This document shows, piece by piece, positions 6,522-14,752 of a stretch of DNA of 41,182 bases. Location of the stretch: positions 1-41,182 of the forward strand of contig NZ_SMCO01000027.1 of NCBI RefSeq assembly GCF_004346685.1, in the 5' to 3' direction. The number at the start of each line of letters is the position of its first letter. The stretch's first letter is position 1. The position numbers were made by a program, and so were the translations under genes. The notes under the pieces were generated by a model. That model made no database searches, had not been told where the DNA came from, and was given only the letters and a program-made list of their open reading frames with translations. Origin of the DNA: Sulfurirhabdus autotrophica. GTDB taxonomy: Bacteria > Pseudomonadota > Gammaproteobacteria > Burkholderiales > SMCO01.

Positions 6522-8951
6522 ATGCAGAAAATGAAACTAGTCATGGTAGGAAATGGAATGGCCGGGGTGCGAACCCTGGAAGAATTGTTGAAGCTGGCTC
6601 CAGATTTGTATGAGATAACAGTGTTTGGTGCAGAATCCTATGCTAACTACAATCGGATTCTGCTCTCGCCTGTACTGGCTGGTGAGCAGACCGTTCAAGA
6701 TATTATGTTGAATGATGTGGATTGGTATGCTGAAAACGGTATCACCCTTCACCTTAACAAGAAAGTAAATAAGATTGATCGTAAAAACCGTGTGGTTTAT
6801 GCGGAGGATGGTACTTCTGCTGAATATGATCGCCTGATTCTGGCTACCGGCTCCAATCCGTTTATGTTGCCCATTCCTGGCAATGAGCTGGATGGAGTAA
6901 TCAGTTTCCGCGATGTATATGACGTGGAAAAAATGATTGAAGCTTCAAAAAACCACAAACATGCTGTCGTGATCGGCGGAGGCTTGTTGGGTCTGGAAGC
7001 TGCCAATGGGCTGAAGTTACGCGGTATGGACGTGAGCGTGGTGCATATTGGTGAATGGCTCATGGAGCGCCAGCTTGACAAGGTTTCCGGGAAAATGTTG
7101 CAGAAGAGTCTGGAAGAAAAAGGGCTTAAGTTTCTGTTGCAAAAACAGACTGAACAACTCATCGGAAAAGATGGGCATGTGTCAGCAATTCGCTTCAAGG
7201 ATGGGCTGGAAGTACCCGCTGATCTGGTGGTGATGGCTGTGGGAATTCGCCCCAATACGACGCTTGCTGAGTCAGCCGGTATTCATTGTAACCGCGGTAT
7301 TGTGGTGAATGACACCATGCAGACCTATGATCCGCGTATTTACGCAATTGGTGAATGTGTGTCTCATCGCGGTATTGCATATGGCCTGGTAGCGCCACTA
7401 TTTGAGATGGCTAAAGTGTGCGCCAATCATCTTGCAGAAATGGGTATTGGTCGCTATGTGGGTTCTGTCGTCTCAACCAAACTGAAAGTAACCGGAATTG
7501 ATCTGTTTTCTGCTGGTGAATTTGATGGCGGTGAAGGTTGTGAAGAAATTGTGTTGTCTGACCCAATGGGTGGTGTATACAAAAAACTTGTCATCAAAGA
7601 TAACAAGCTGGCGGGTGCAGTGCTTTATGGTGACACTGCCGATGGTGCCTGGTACTTTCAGTTGTTACGCGAAGGGCGAAATATCACGGAAATACGTGAT
7701 CATTTGATGTTCGGGCAAGATCATTTAGGGAATGCAGGTCATCAAGGTCAAAGCAAAGCTGCTGCCATGACGGATGAAATGGAAGTATGTGGTTGTAATG
7801 GCGTATGCAAGGGAACGATCGTTAACGCGATTAAGGAGAAGGGGTTATTTACCCTGGATGATGTGCGTAAACATACCAAGGCATCCAGTTCCTGCGGTTC
7901 ATGTACCGGTCTGGTAGAACAGATACTGGCTTCTACACTGGGCGGTGATTATTCTGCAGCCCCAGCCGTTAAGCCGATGTGCGGCTGTACCGATCATACC
8001 CATGAAGAAGTGCGTAAAGTCATCACCGAACAAAAACTGTTGTCTATCCCGGATACCATGAAATTTCTGGAATGGCGTACACCCAATGGCTGTGCATCCT
8101 GCCGCCCAGCGTTGAATTACTATCTGCTTACAGCATGGCCACATGAAGTGAAGGATGATCCGCAATCCCGCTTCATCAACGAACGGGTGCATGCCAATAT
8201 TCAGAAAGACGGCACCTATTCCGTGGTGCCGCGTATGTGGGGTGGCACGACCACAGCAAACGATTTACGCAAAATTGCGGATGTGGCAGACAAATATAAA
8301 GTGCCGATGATCCGTGTTACGGGCGGTCAGCGTATTGATCTGTTTGGTATCAAGAAAGACGATCTGCCAAAAGTTTGGGCTGATCTGGATATGCCTTCCG
8401 GCCATGCTTATGCAAAAGCATTACGTACGGTAAAAACCTGTATTGGTAGCGAATTTTGCCGCTTTGGCACACAAAATTCTACGCAAATGGGTATCGATCT
8501 GGAAAAAGAGTTTTACAAAATGTGGGCGCCACATAAAGTCAAACTGGCCGTTTCCGGTTGCCCTCGGAATTGCGCTGAGTCCGGTATAAAAGACGTAGGG
8601 ATTATCGGTGTGGATTCCGGTTGGGAAATTTATGTAGGTGGTAACGGTGGTATCAAAACTGAAGTTGCGCAGTTCCTGGTCAAAGTAAAGACAGATAAAG
8701 AAGTGCTTGAATATAGCGGTGCATTCCTTCAGCTGTATCGTGAAGAAGCCCGCTATCTGGACCGCACCGTACATTGGCTGGAGCGTGTTGGTCTGGATTA
8801 TGTGAAGAAAAAAGTACTGGAAGATGATGAAAACCGCAAGGCATTATTCCAGCGCTTACAGTATGCAATTCAGGCAATCGAAAAAGATCCATGGCATGAG
8901 CGTGCTAAAGAAGGCGTAGCCAAGCACGATTTCGAGACGATAGAAATTTAA
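6522..8951 (+). CDS. nirB: Assimilatory nitrite reductase large subunit NirB
   Basis: Reduces nitrite to ammonium with NAD(P)H in the cytoplasm, using FAD, [2Fe-2S], [4Fe-4S] and sirohaem. ATG 6522 follows AAGGAGT; 809 residues. Domain order: FAD/NAD reductase (about 1-400, with VGNGMAG near residue 9 and VVIGGGLLGLEA near 150); a BFD-type [2Fe-2S] motif (CGCNGVC...CGSC); a second Cys-rich half with CGC and CASC; and the sirohaem half-domains. The sirohaem/[4Fe-4S] cysteines are C640, C646, C680 and C684 (CIGSEFC and CPRNC). It heads an operon with a second nitrate reductase, its anchor protein, NirD and a transporter, under a sigma-54 promoter. Confidence 0.95.
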   Translation: MQKMKLVMVGNGMAGVRTLEELLKLAPDLYEITVFGAESYANYNRILLSPVLAGEQTVQDIMLNDVDWYAENGITLHLNKKVNKIDRKNRVVYAEDGTSAEYDRLILATGSNPFMLPIPGNELDGVISFRDVYDVEKMIEASKNHKHAVVIGGGLLGLEAANGLKLRGMDVSVVHIGEWLMERQLDKVSGKMLQKSLEEKGLKFLLQKQTEQLIGKDGHVSAIRFKDGLEVPADLVVMAVGIRPNTTLAESAGIHCNRGIVVNDTMQTYDPRIYAIGECVSHRGIAYGLVAPLFEMAKVCANHLAEMGIGRYVGSVVSTKLKVTGIDLFSAGEFDGGEGCEEIVLSDPMGGVYKKLVIKDNKLAGAVLYGDTADGAWYFQLLREGRNITEIRDHLMFGQDHLGNAGHQGQSKAAAMTDEMEVCGCNGVCKGTIVNAIKEKGLFTLDDVRKHTKASSSCGSCTGLVEQILASTLGGDYSAAPAVKPMCGCTDHTHEEVRKVITEQKLLSIPDTMKFLEWRTPNGCASCRPALNYYLLTAWPHEVKDDPQSRFINERVHANIQKDGTYSVVPRMWGGTTTANDLRKIADVADKYKVPMIRVTGGQRIDLFGIKKDDLPKVWADLDMPSGHAYAKALRTVKTCIGSEFCRFGTQNSTQMGIDLEKEFYKMWAPHKVKLAVSGCPRNCAESGIKDVGIIGVDSGWEIYVGGNGGIKTEVAQFLVKVKTDKEVLEYSGAFLQLYREEARYLDRTVHWLERVGLDYVKKKVLEDDENRKALFQRLQYAIQAIEKDPWHERAKEGVAKHDFETIEI

Positions 8952-8980
8952 ATTTGCAACGCTGTTAACCGTGAGGGCAA

Positions 8981-9003
8981 GGAAATTCGCAGTTTAAATT
9001 TCC
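8981..9003 (+). other. Intercistronic hairpin between nirB and the second nitrate reductase gene
   Basis: GGAAATT (8981-8987) pairs with AATTTCC (8997-9003) and can be extended by GCA/TGC with one bulge. There is no T-tract, so it is not a terminator. It may protect or define the 3' end of a nirB message within the operon. Confidence 0.4.
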
Positions 9004-9053
9004 CTGCACCTCAAGGTGGAAGATAGTCGTCTAAAAATTTAAAGGAGTCTCTG

Positions 9054-11234
9054 ATGCTTTTCGGTCGTAATAAAAAAAACCCAATTAAGATTGCCGATAA
9101 AAAGGTAGTGGAATGGAAATACACCACGTGTGGATATTGTTCTACAGGGTGCTCTATTGAAGTTGGCCTGAACGCAGAAGGCAAAGGCGTAGCCGGTCGT
9201 GGTGTAGGAGATGCGCCTGTTAATCAAGGCAAGTTGTGTATCAAAGGCATTTTCGAATACGAACTGTTCAACTCAGCTAATCGTGGCAAAGTACCTTTAA
9301 TGCGGGATAAGGTTTATCGTCCTTTCCTTGAATCAACCTGGGATAAATCGCTGGATTTTACCGCACAGGAAATTACGCGTATCCAGGAAAAATATGGCCG
9401 CGACAGCTTCGCCATCATCTCAACCGGCCAGATTCTGACTGAAGAGTTTTATACCCTGGGCAAGCTGGCGCGCGGTGTCATCGGGACCAATAATTATGAC
9501 GGCAATACCACGCTGTGCATGTCTTCAGCAGTTTCCGGTTATAAGCGTTCGTTTGGTTCAGACGGCCCTCCAGGGTGCTACGACGATTTCGATCATACCG
9601 AATGTCTGATGGCGTTTGGTTCCAATCTGCCGGAGCAACACCCGATTATTTACTGGCGTCTGAAAATGGCGCTGGAGAAACGCAAGTTCCCCGTGATCGT
9701 GGTTGACCCACGCGTCACCATGTTCGCCCAGATGGCCGATATTCACCTGCCGATTACGCCAGGCACCGATGTGGTGCTGCTGAATGCAATGGCTCATGTC
9801 ATCCTCAAGGAAGGGCTGGCAGAACAGATTTATATAGACGCGCATACCACCGGTTTTGAAGAGTTTTCAAAGTTGGTAGAGCAATACGACCCAGTCACGG
9901 CTTCCAAAATCTGCGGTATTGATGAAGACACCATTCGTCATGTGGCACGAGTTTATGCCAAGGCAGGTGCGGCAATGAGCATCTGGACCATGGGTATCAA
10001 CCAGAGTACTCATGGCAGTGATGGCGTTGTTGGAATTAACAGTTTGAACCTGATTACCGGCAATATCGGCAAGCCGGGCGGTACCAGTTTGTCAATCACC
10101 GGTCAGTGCAATGCGATGGGTACCCGTGAGTGGTCTTCCTGTTCTGGCTTGCCAGGATATCGCGCGCTGGAAAAAGAAAAAGACCGCGAAGAAATTGCCA
10201 AATTCTGGGGTATAGATGCTTCATTTTTCCCTGAGAAGCGCGGCATGTTCATGACTGATATTTTGCCAGCAATTGAAACCGGGCAAATTAAGGGCTTATG
10301 GTTGATTGCCACCAATCCGATGACTTCTATGCCAAATACACCGCGTATCCGCAAAACACTGGAAAAGCTGGAGTTTCTGGTGGTGCAGGATGCTTATTCA
10401 GACGTAGAAACTACGCAATATGCCCATGTGTATTTGCCAGCAGCGTTGTGGGGCGAAAAAGAAGGCGTATTTACCAACACTGAACGTCGCGTCAATCTGG
10501 TGCGTAAAGTCATGGAGCCCCATGGTGATGCCAAGTCGGATATGTGGATATTTAACCAGCTTGCCAAGCGTTTTGAACAAGGCCGCAAGATGCGTTTTCC
10601 GGAAAAGCCATCCGAAGTATTTGATGAAATGCGTGAGCTATCGAAGGGGCGCATGCTGGATTACTCCGGCATGGATCACGACAAGATCGAAAAGCATAGA
10701 GGCTTGCAGTGGCCATGTACCGAAGGTGCGGAAGCCGGTTCGCCGCGTTTGTATACTGATGGTGTTTTCCAGTACCCGGATGGAAAGGCCAAGCTGATTC
10801 CCTTGCCGTTCATCGACAATAACGAACGGCCCGATGACGACTATCCCTTCTGGATGAATTCAGGCCGGGTAGTGGAACATTTCCACACCCGTACCCGTAC
10901 CGGAAAAATCGGAAATATGAATAAATTCAGCCCGACTCCGTATATGGAAATGAATCCGGATGCTGCAAAAAAACTGGGTATTGAACACATGGGTTATGCA
11001 AGGCTGATCTCACGTCGTGGCGATGCCGTGGTAATGGTGCAACTCACCCAGCGTGTGCCACCCAATATGGCGTTTATTCCATTCCATTTTCATGAATGTG
11101 TTAACCGTTTGACGCTGGGGCTGCTGGATCCTCATTCTCGCCAGCCTGCATTCAAGCAGTGCGCGGTTAAAATTGAACCGGCTGTGTGTCAACAGACAGC
11201 TGCATCAACCAACGTTGCGTCACGCACATTCTAG
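9054..11234 (+). CDS. Second Nas-type molybdopterin nitrate reductase, anchor-linked
   Basis: A 726-residue Mo-bis-MGD oxidoreductase. The N-terminal [4Fe-4S] motif is C26, C29, C33 and C62, and the presumed Mo ligand is C155 in TLCMSSAV, the same motif as in the NasA of this window, so nitrate is the likely substrate. It lacks the C-terminal BFD domain of NasA. No Tat signal is present, so it should stay in the cytoplasm. ATG 9054 follows AAAGGAG. The next gene, 12 bp on, encodes a four-cluster ferredoxin fused to a DmsC-type membrane anchor. This suggests a quinol-linked cytoplasmic nitrate reductase. A formate dehydrogenase-like role is less likely given the nirB/nirD/narK context. Confidence 0.85.
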   Translation: MLFGRNKKNPIKIADKKVVEWKYTTCGYCSTGCSIEVGLNAEGKGVAGRGVGDAPVNQGKLCIKGIFEYELFNSANRGKVPLMRDKVYRPFLESTWDKSLDFTAQEITRIQEKYGRDSFAIISTGQILTEEFYTLGKLARGVIGTNNYDGNTTLCMSSAVSGYKRSFGSDGPPGCYDDFDHTECLMAFGSNLPEQHPIIYWRLKMALEKRKFPVIVVDPRVTMFAQMADIHLPITPGTDVVLLNAMAHVILKEGLAEQIYIDAHTTGFEEFSKLVEQYDPVTASKICGIDEDTIRHVARVYAKAGAAMSIWTMGINQSTHGSDGVVGINSLNLITGNIGKPGGTSLSITGQCNAMGTREWSSCSGLPGYRALEKEKDREEIAKFWGIDASFFPEKRGMFMTDILPAIETGQIKGLWLIATNPMTSMPNTPRIRKTLEKLEFLVVQDAYSDVETTQYAHVYLPAALWGEKEGVFTNTERRVNLVRKVMEPHGDAKSDMWIFNQLAKRFEQGRKMRFPEKPSEVFDEMRELSKGRMLDYSGMDHDKIEKHRGLQWPCTEGAEAGSPRLYTDGVFQYPDGKAKLIPLPFIDNNERPDDDYPFWMNSGRVVEHFHTRTRTGKIGNMNKFSPTPYMEMNPDAAKKLGIEHMGYARLISRRGDAVVMVQLTQRVPPNMAFIPFHFHECVNRLTLGLLDPHSRQPAFKQCAVKIEPAVCQQTAASTNVASRTF

Positions 11235-11246
11235 TCAGGGATATTT

Positions 11247-13085
11247 ATGTTTAATGTACGTGCAAATGAACCAGAATATGCATTTTTGCCGCAAGGAAAG
11301 TGCTCTAGCGTCAATCAACACGGCAAAGCGATTCAGCTTGTAGATGAAGATGATGAGCTTGCCGGAAAAAGTTTAAATATTAATGGTGATGCGGGAATCG
11401 GAACCAATCCTGATCGCTACAAGCAACACGGCTTCCATTTTTCGGCTGATAATTGCATTGGTTGTCATGCTTGCGAAGCCGCTTGCAGTGAAAAGAACGA
11501 TCTGCCGGCGCATATCAGCTTCCGTTCCGTGGGCTATGTGGAAGGGGGAACATATCCAGATTTCAAAAGGGTCAATATTTCCATGGCCTGTAACCATTGC
11601 GATGACCCGGTTTGTCTGAAAGGCTGTCCGACTCGTGCCTATACCAAATTTGCTGAATACGGTGCGGTGTTGCAAGACCCGGATATTTGTTTTGGTTGCG
11701 GTTATTGCACTTGGGTGTGTCCGTACAATGCACCGCAACTTGACCCTGTCAAGGGTCAGGTATCTAAATGCAATATGTGTGTTGATCGCCTGGAAGTGGG
11801 GCTTAAGCCAGCTTGTGCTGCGGCCTGTCTGGGGGGCGCGCTGGATTTTGGCGTGATCGAATCCACTCCGGAAAACAGGGAGCAGGCAAAACTCAGTATT
11901 CCCGGTTTCCCTTCAACCGATATTACCCATCCCAATATCCGGTTTGAACAAAAGAAATCATTACCGCGTGAAATGCACCGTACCGATAGCATGCCACTGA
12001 AGTACGTTAAAGATGTTCAGGATGGAGGATTTCATCAACCAGTGGTAGCGGTTAAAAATTCGCAAATGCTCTGGAGTCTGAAAAAATTACGCTCACGCGA
12101 AGACCCGCTGGTGATATTTACACTGATATCCCAGGCGGTAGTAGGCGGATTTCTGGCATTATTTTTAGGCCCATTGTTTGGCCTGGAAGTGCTGTCGGCT
12201 TCAGCATACCCAAATGTTCATTCGGCTTTGCTGATTTCGTTGCTGGGCCTGGAGACATTTGCTTTGGCATTGTCTACTTCTCATCTCGGAAAGCCACACC
12301 GTTTTTATCGTGCGTTCAACAATCTGCGTTATTCGCCGGTCAGCCGGGAAGTGGCTGCCTTGGCCCTGTTTTACAATGGCCTTGGGTTATATACTGTGTT
12401 AAGTATTTTCCCTGGTCTGGTGAGCTGGTTGCCGGAAAATATCGTACAAGGGTTGCAAATGCTGAGTGGCTGGTTCGCAGTGGTCACCGGGCCACTGGCT
12501 ATCTATGCCATGAACCGCATTTACCGAATCAAGGCGCGTCCGTTCTGGAATCACTGGCAAGTCTTTACCTCTTTCTACGGTAATACGCTTGTTTTGGGTA
12601 GCCTGGTAGTGGGAATGACCTATGCAGCTGTGTTGTTAAATGCAGGGCAGTCTTACACTCATCTGCTTTCAGTGCTGGCAGTACCGGTGGTGCTGGGGCT
12701 TATCATGGAAGGTGCAGGGCTGGTGGCGCATGCCAATTATCTGAAGCGTAGCGGCGGGGAAGCATCAGCCTCCCAGCTTGAACAAACCACTTCTTTTGGC
12801 AAGAGCTATCATGCACGTAATCTGGGTTTGATTTTTAGTGCTTTTATGGTGATCTTTCTGAGCGTGACCCAACCAGCTGGGATGGCCGGGCTGATAGCCT
12901 GGGCGAGTGTTGCAGCCATCATTCTGGCAACGGCAATGGTGGGTCGCGCATTATTTTACGTACTGGTTATACCTACCACTATGCCTGGTGCATTTTTCTG
13001 GAAAAATCGGGGTTTTGAAGAGCATGCACGTGAAACCGGCCTGGCTAATATGCCTCAGGTGGGTGTGTTGCCAAATACGCACTAG
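11247..13085 (+). CDS. DmsB-DmsC fusion: ferredoxin subunit plus membrane anchor
   Basis: A 612-residue fusion. Residues about 65-200 carry four cysteine groups for [4Fe-4S] clusters: CIGCHACEAAC, CNHCDDPVCLKGCP, CFGCGYCTWVCP and CNMC...CAAAC, as in DmsB-type electron-transfer subunits. Residues about 290-600 form around eight membrane helices of the DmsC type, which oxidise quinol in DMSO reductases. The first ~60 residues are an extension with no recognised domain. It lies between the catalytic gene and nirD in the nirB operon, so it probably passes quinol electrons to the molybdoenzyme. With the catalytic subunit lacking a Tat signal, the Fe-S face must be cytoplasmic. Confidence 0.88.
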   Translation: MFNVRANEPEYAFLPQGKCSSVNQHGKAIQLVDEDDELAGKSLNINGDAGIGTNPDRYKQHGFHFSADNCIGCHACEAACSEKNDLPAHISFRSVGYVEGGTYPDFKRVNISMACNHCDDPVCLKGCPTRAYTKFAEYGAVLQDPDICFGCGYCTWVCPYNAPQLDPVKGQVSKCNMCVDRLEVGLKPACAAACLGGALDFGVIESTPENREQAKLSIPGFPSTDITHPNIRFEQKKSLPREMHRTDSMPLKYVKDVQDGGFHQPVVAVKNSQMLWSLKKLRSREDPLVIFTLISQAVVGGFLALFLGPLFGLEVLSASAYPNVHSALLISLLGLETFALALSTSHLGKPHRFYRAFNNLRYSPVSREVAALALFYNGLGLYTVLSIFPGLVSWLPENIVQGLQMLSGWFAVVTGPLAIYAMNRIYRIKARPFWNHWQVFTSFYGNTLVLGSLVVGMTYAAVLLNAGQSYTHLLSVLAVPVVLGLIMEGAGLVAHANYLKRSGGEASASQLEQTTSFGKSYHARNLGLIFSAFMVIFLSVTQPAGMAGLIAWASVAAIILATAMVGRALFYVLVIPTTMPGAFFWKNRGFEEHARETGLANMPQVGVLPNTH

Positions 13086-13130
13086 AAAGATAGATTTAAA
13101 TTTAACTATTTGTATTGGATGGAAAAAAAT

Positions 13131-13439
13131 ATGGCTACATGGATGAAAGTGGTACCTTTGAATGAAGTCCCTAAATTAGGCGCAAGAGTAGTCACTCATG
13201 GCGGCGTGGATATTGCGATCTTCCGTACTGATGGCGATGATGTCTTTGCCGTAAATAATAAATGCCCCCATAAAGGTGGCCCCTTATCGCAAGGTATTGT
13301 GTCCGGCAATAAAGTGACTTGCCCGTTGCATGGCATGAATATCTGCCTGAACGATGGCAAAGTGATGGAGCCTGATGAAGGCTGTGTAGCCACTTACCCA
13401 ACCAAGGTGGAAGACGGTGTTGTCTTCATGGAAGTTTAA
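13131..13439 (+). CDS. nirD: Nitrite reductase small subunit NirD
   Basis: A 102-residue Rieske-fold partner of NirB. The ATG at 13131 (MATWMKVVPLNE) is chosen as the family-typical start; in-frame ATGs at 13110 and 13119 have no better ribosome-binding site. Both halves of a Rieske [2Fe-2S] motif are intact: CPH at KCPHKGG and CPLH at TCPLHGM. Some enterobacterial NirD proteins lack these, so this one probably binds a cluster. It is separated from nirB by two nitrate reductase genes, which is unusual for a nirBD pair. Confidence 0.92.
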   Translation: MATWMKVVPLNEVPKLGARVVTHGGVDIAIFRTDGDDVFAVNNKCPHKGGPLSQGIVSGNKVTCPLHGMNICLNDGKVMEPDEGCVATYPTKVEDGVVFMEV

Positions 13440-13445
13440 GGAGTT

Positions 13446-14660
13446 ATGATGAAAACGAGTTTTTGGAAAGCCGGGCATCCGCCTACACTATTTGCAGCGT
13501 TTTTCTACTTTGACCTGTCTTTTATGGTTTGGGTGTTGTTGGGCCCGCTGGGTGTGCAAATTGCCGCAGACCTGCAACTCTCTCCCGCCCAGAAAGGGCT
13601 GATGGTCGCAACGCCTGTTCTGGCAGGTGCATTGTTGCGATTCGTCATGGGGATACTGGTTGATCATTTGAAACCAAAAATGGCAGGCATCATCGGGCAG
13701 GTCATTGTACTGTCCGCATTAGGTGTAGCCTGGCAGCTTGGCATACACAGCTACCAGCAAATTCTATTGCTTGGCGTGTTTCTCGGATTTGCGGGAGCTT
13801 CGTTTGCTGTAGCACTACCGCTGGCATCACGCTGGTATCCTCCAGAGCATCAGGGTACGGCACTGGGTATTGCGGGTGCAGGTAACTCCGGAACAGTTCT
13901 GGCTGCCTTGTTTGCTCCTACGCTGGCAGTCTGGTACGGATGGAACAATGTATTCGGATTGGCCATGATTCCGCTGGGTGTAGCATTTGCTGTATATATG
14001 CTGATGGCTAAAGACAGCCCGGAATGCCCACCAGCTAAATCAATGAGCCAGTACATGGAAGTGTTGAAAGATAAAGATGCATGGTGGTTCATGTTCTTTT
14101 ATAGCGTGACATTTGGTGGCTTCGTTGGCCTCGCATCTTCTCTGACAATTTATTTCCATGATCAGTATGGTCTCAGCCCTGTTGTTGCCGGCTATTTTAC
14201 CGCTGCATGCGTTTTTGCCGGATCGATGGTGCGACCCATGGGTGGTGCATTTGCAGATCGCGTAGGAGGTATACGATCCCTGTTGGTTATGTACACATTG
14301 GCAGCTATCTTTCTGGTATCGGTGAGTGCCGGACCAAGCAGCCAATATGTTGCACTTGCCCTGTTTGTAGGCGCGATGCTGTCACTGGGCATGGGCAATG
14401 GTGCGGTATTTCAATTGGTGCCTCAACGCTTCCGCAAGGAAATTGGTGTAATGACCGGCATGGTCGGTATGGCGGGGGGTGTTGGTGGATTTTATCTTGC
14501 TTCCAGTCTGGGCTATTCAAAACAGGCCACAGGCAGTTATCAGATCGGCTTCCTGATTTTTGCTGCATTGGCCGTACTTGCGCTGGTGGGATTGCTGAGA
14601 GTGAAAACACGCTGGCGTACCACTTGGGGCGCTGCACATTTAACCTCTGCAAAAATTTAA
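13446..14660 (+). CDS. NarK/NasA-type nitrate/nitrite transporter (MFS)
   Basis: A 404-residue major facilitator with about 12 membrane helices. Both nitrate signature regions are present: AGAGNSGTVLAALFAP in the first half and GMGNGAVFQLVPQRF with GMAGGVGGFY in the second. AAGGAG precedes tandem ATGs at 13446 and 13449; spacing favours 13449. It is the last gene of the nirB operon, 6 bp after nirD, and is followed by a strong terminator. It imports nitrate (or exchanges it for nitrite) across the inner membrane. Confidence 0.93.
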   Translation: MMKTSFWKAGHPPTLFAAFFYFDLSFMVWVLLGPLGVQIAADLQLSPAQKGLMVATPVLAGALLRFVMGILVDHLKPKMAGIIGQVIVLSALGVAWQLGIHSYQQILLLGVFLGFAGASFAVALPLASRWYPPEHQGTALGIAGAGNSGTVLAALFAPTLAVWYGWNNVFGLAMIPLGVAFAVYMLMAKDSPECPPAKSMSQYMEVLKDKDAWWFMFFYSVTFGGFVGLASSLTIYFHDQYGLSPVVAGYFTAACVFAGSMVRPMGGAFADRVGGIRSLLVMYTLAAIFLVSVSAGPSSQYVALALFVGAMLSLGMGNGAVFQLVPQRFRKEIGVMTGMVGMAGGVGGFYLASSLGYSKQATGSYQIGFLIFAALAVLALVGLLRVKTRWRTTWGAAHLTSAKI

Positions 14661-14676
14661 ACAAATTCTCCTCCCG

Positions 14677-14730
14677 GATTAGCAGGGTATTCTTGAATCA
14701 AGGAAACCCTGCTAATCTGTATTTTATTTT
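14677..14730 (+). terminator. Rho-independent terminator of the nirB operon
   Basis: A perfect 12-bp stem: GATTAGCAGGGT (14677-14688) with ACCCTGCTAATC (14706-14717), then TGTATTTTATTTT. Confidence 0.85.
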
Positions 14731-14752
14731 GCCTTTATAAACCTCAAACATC

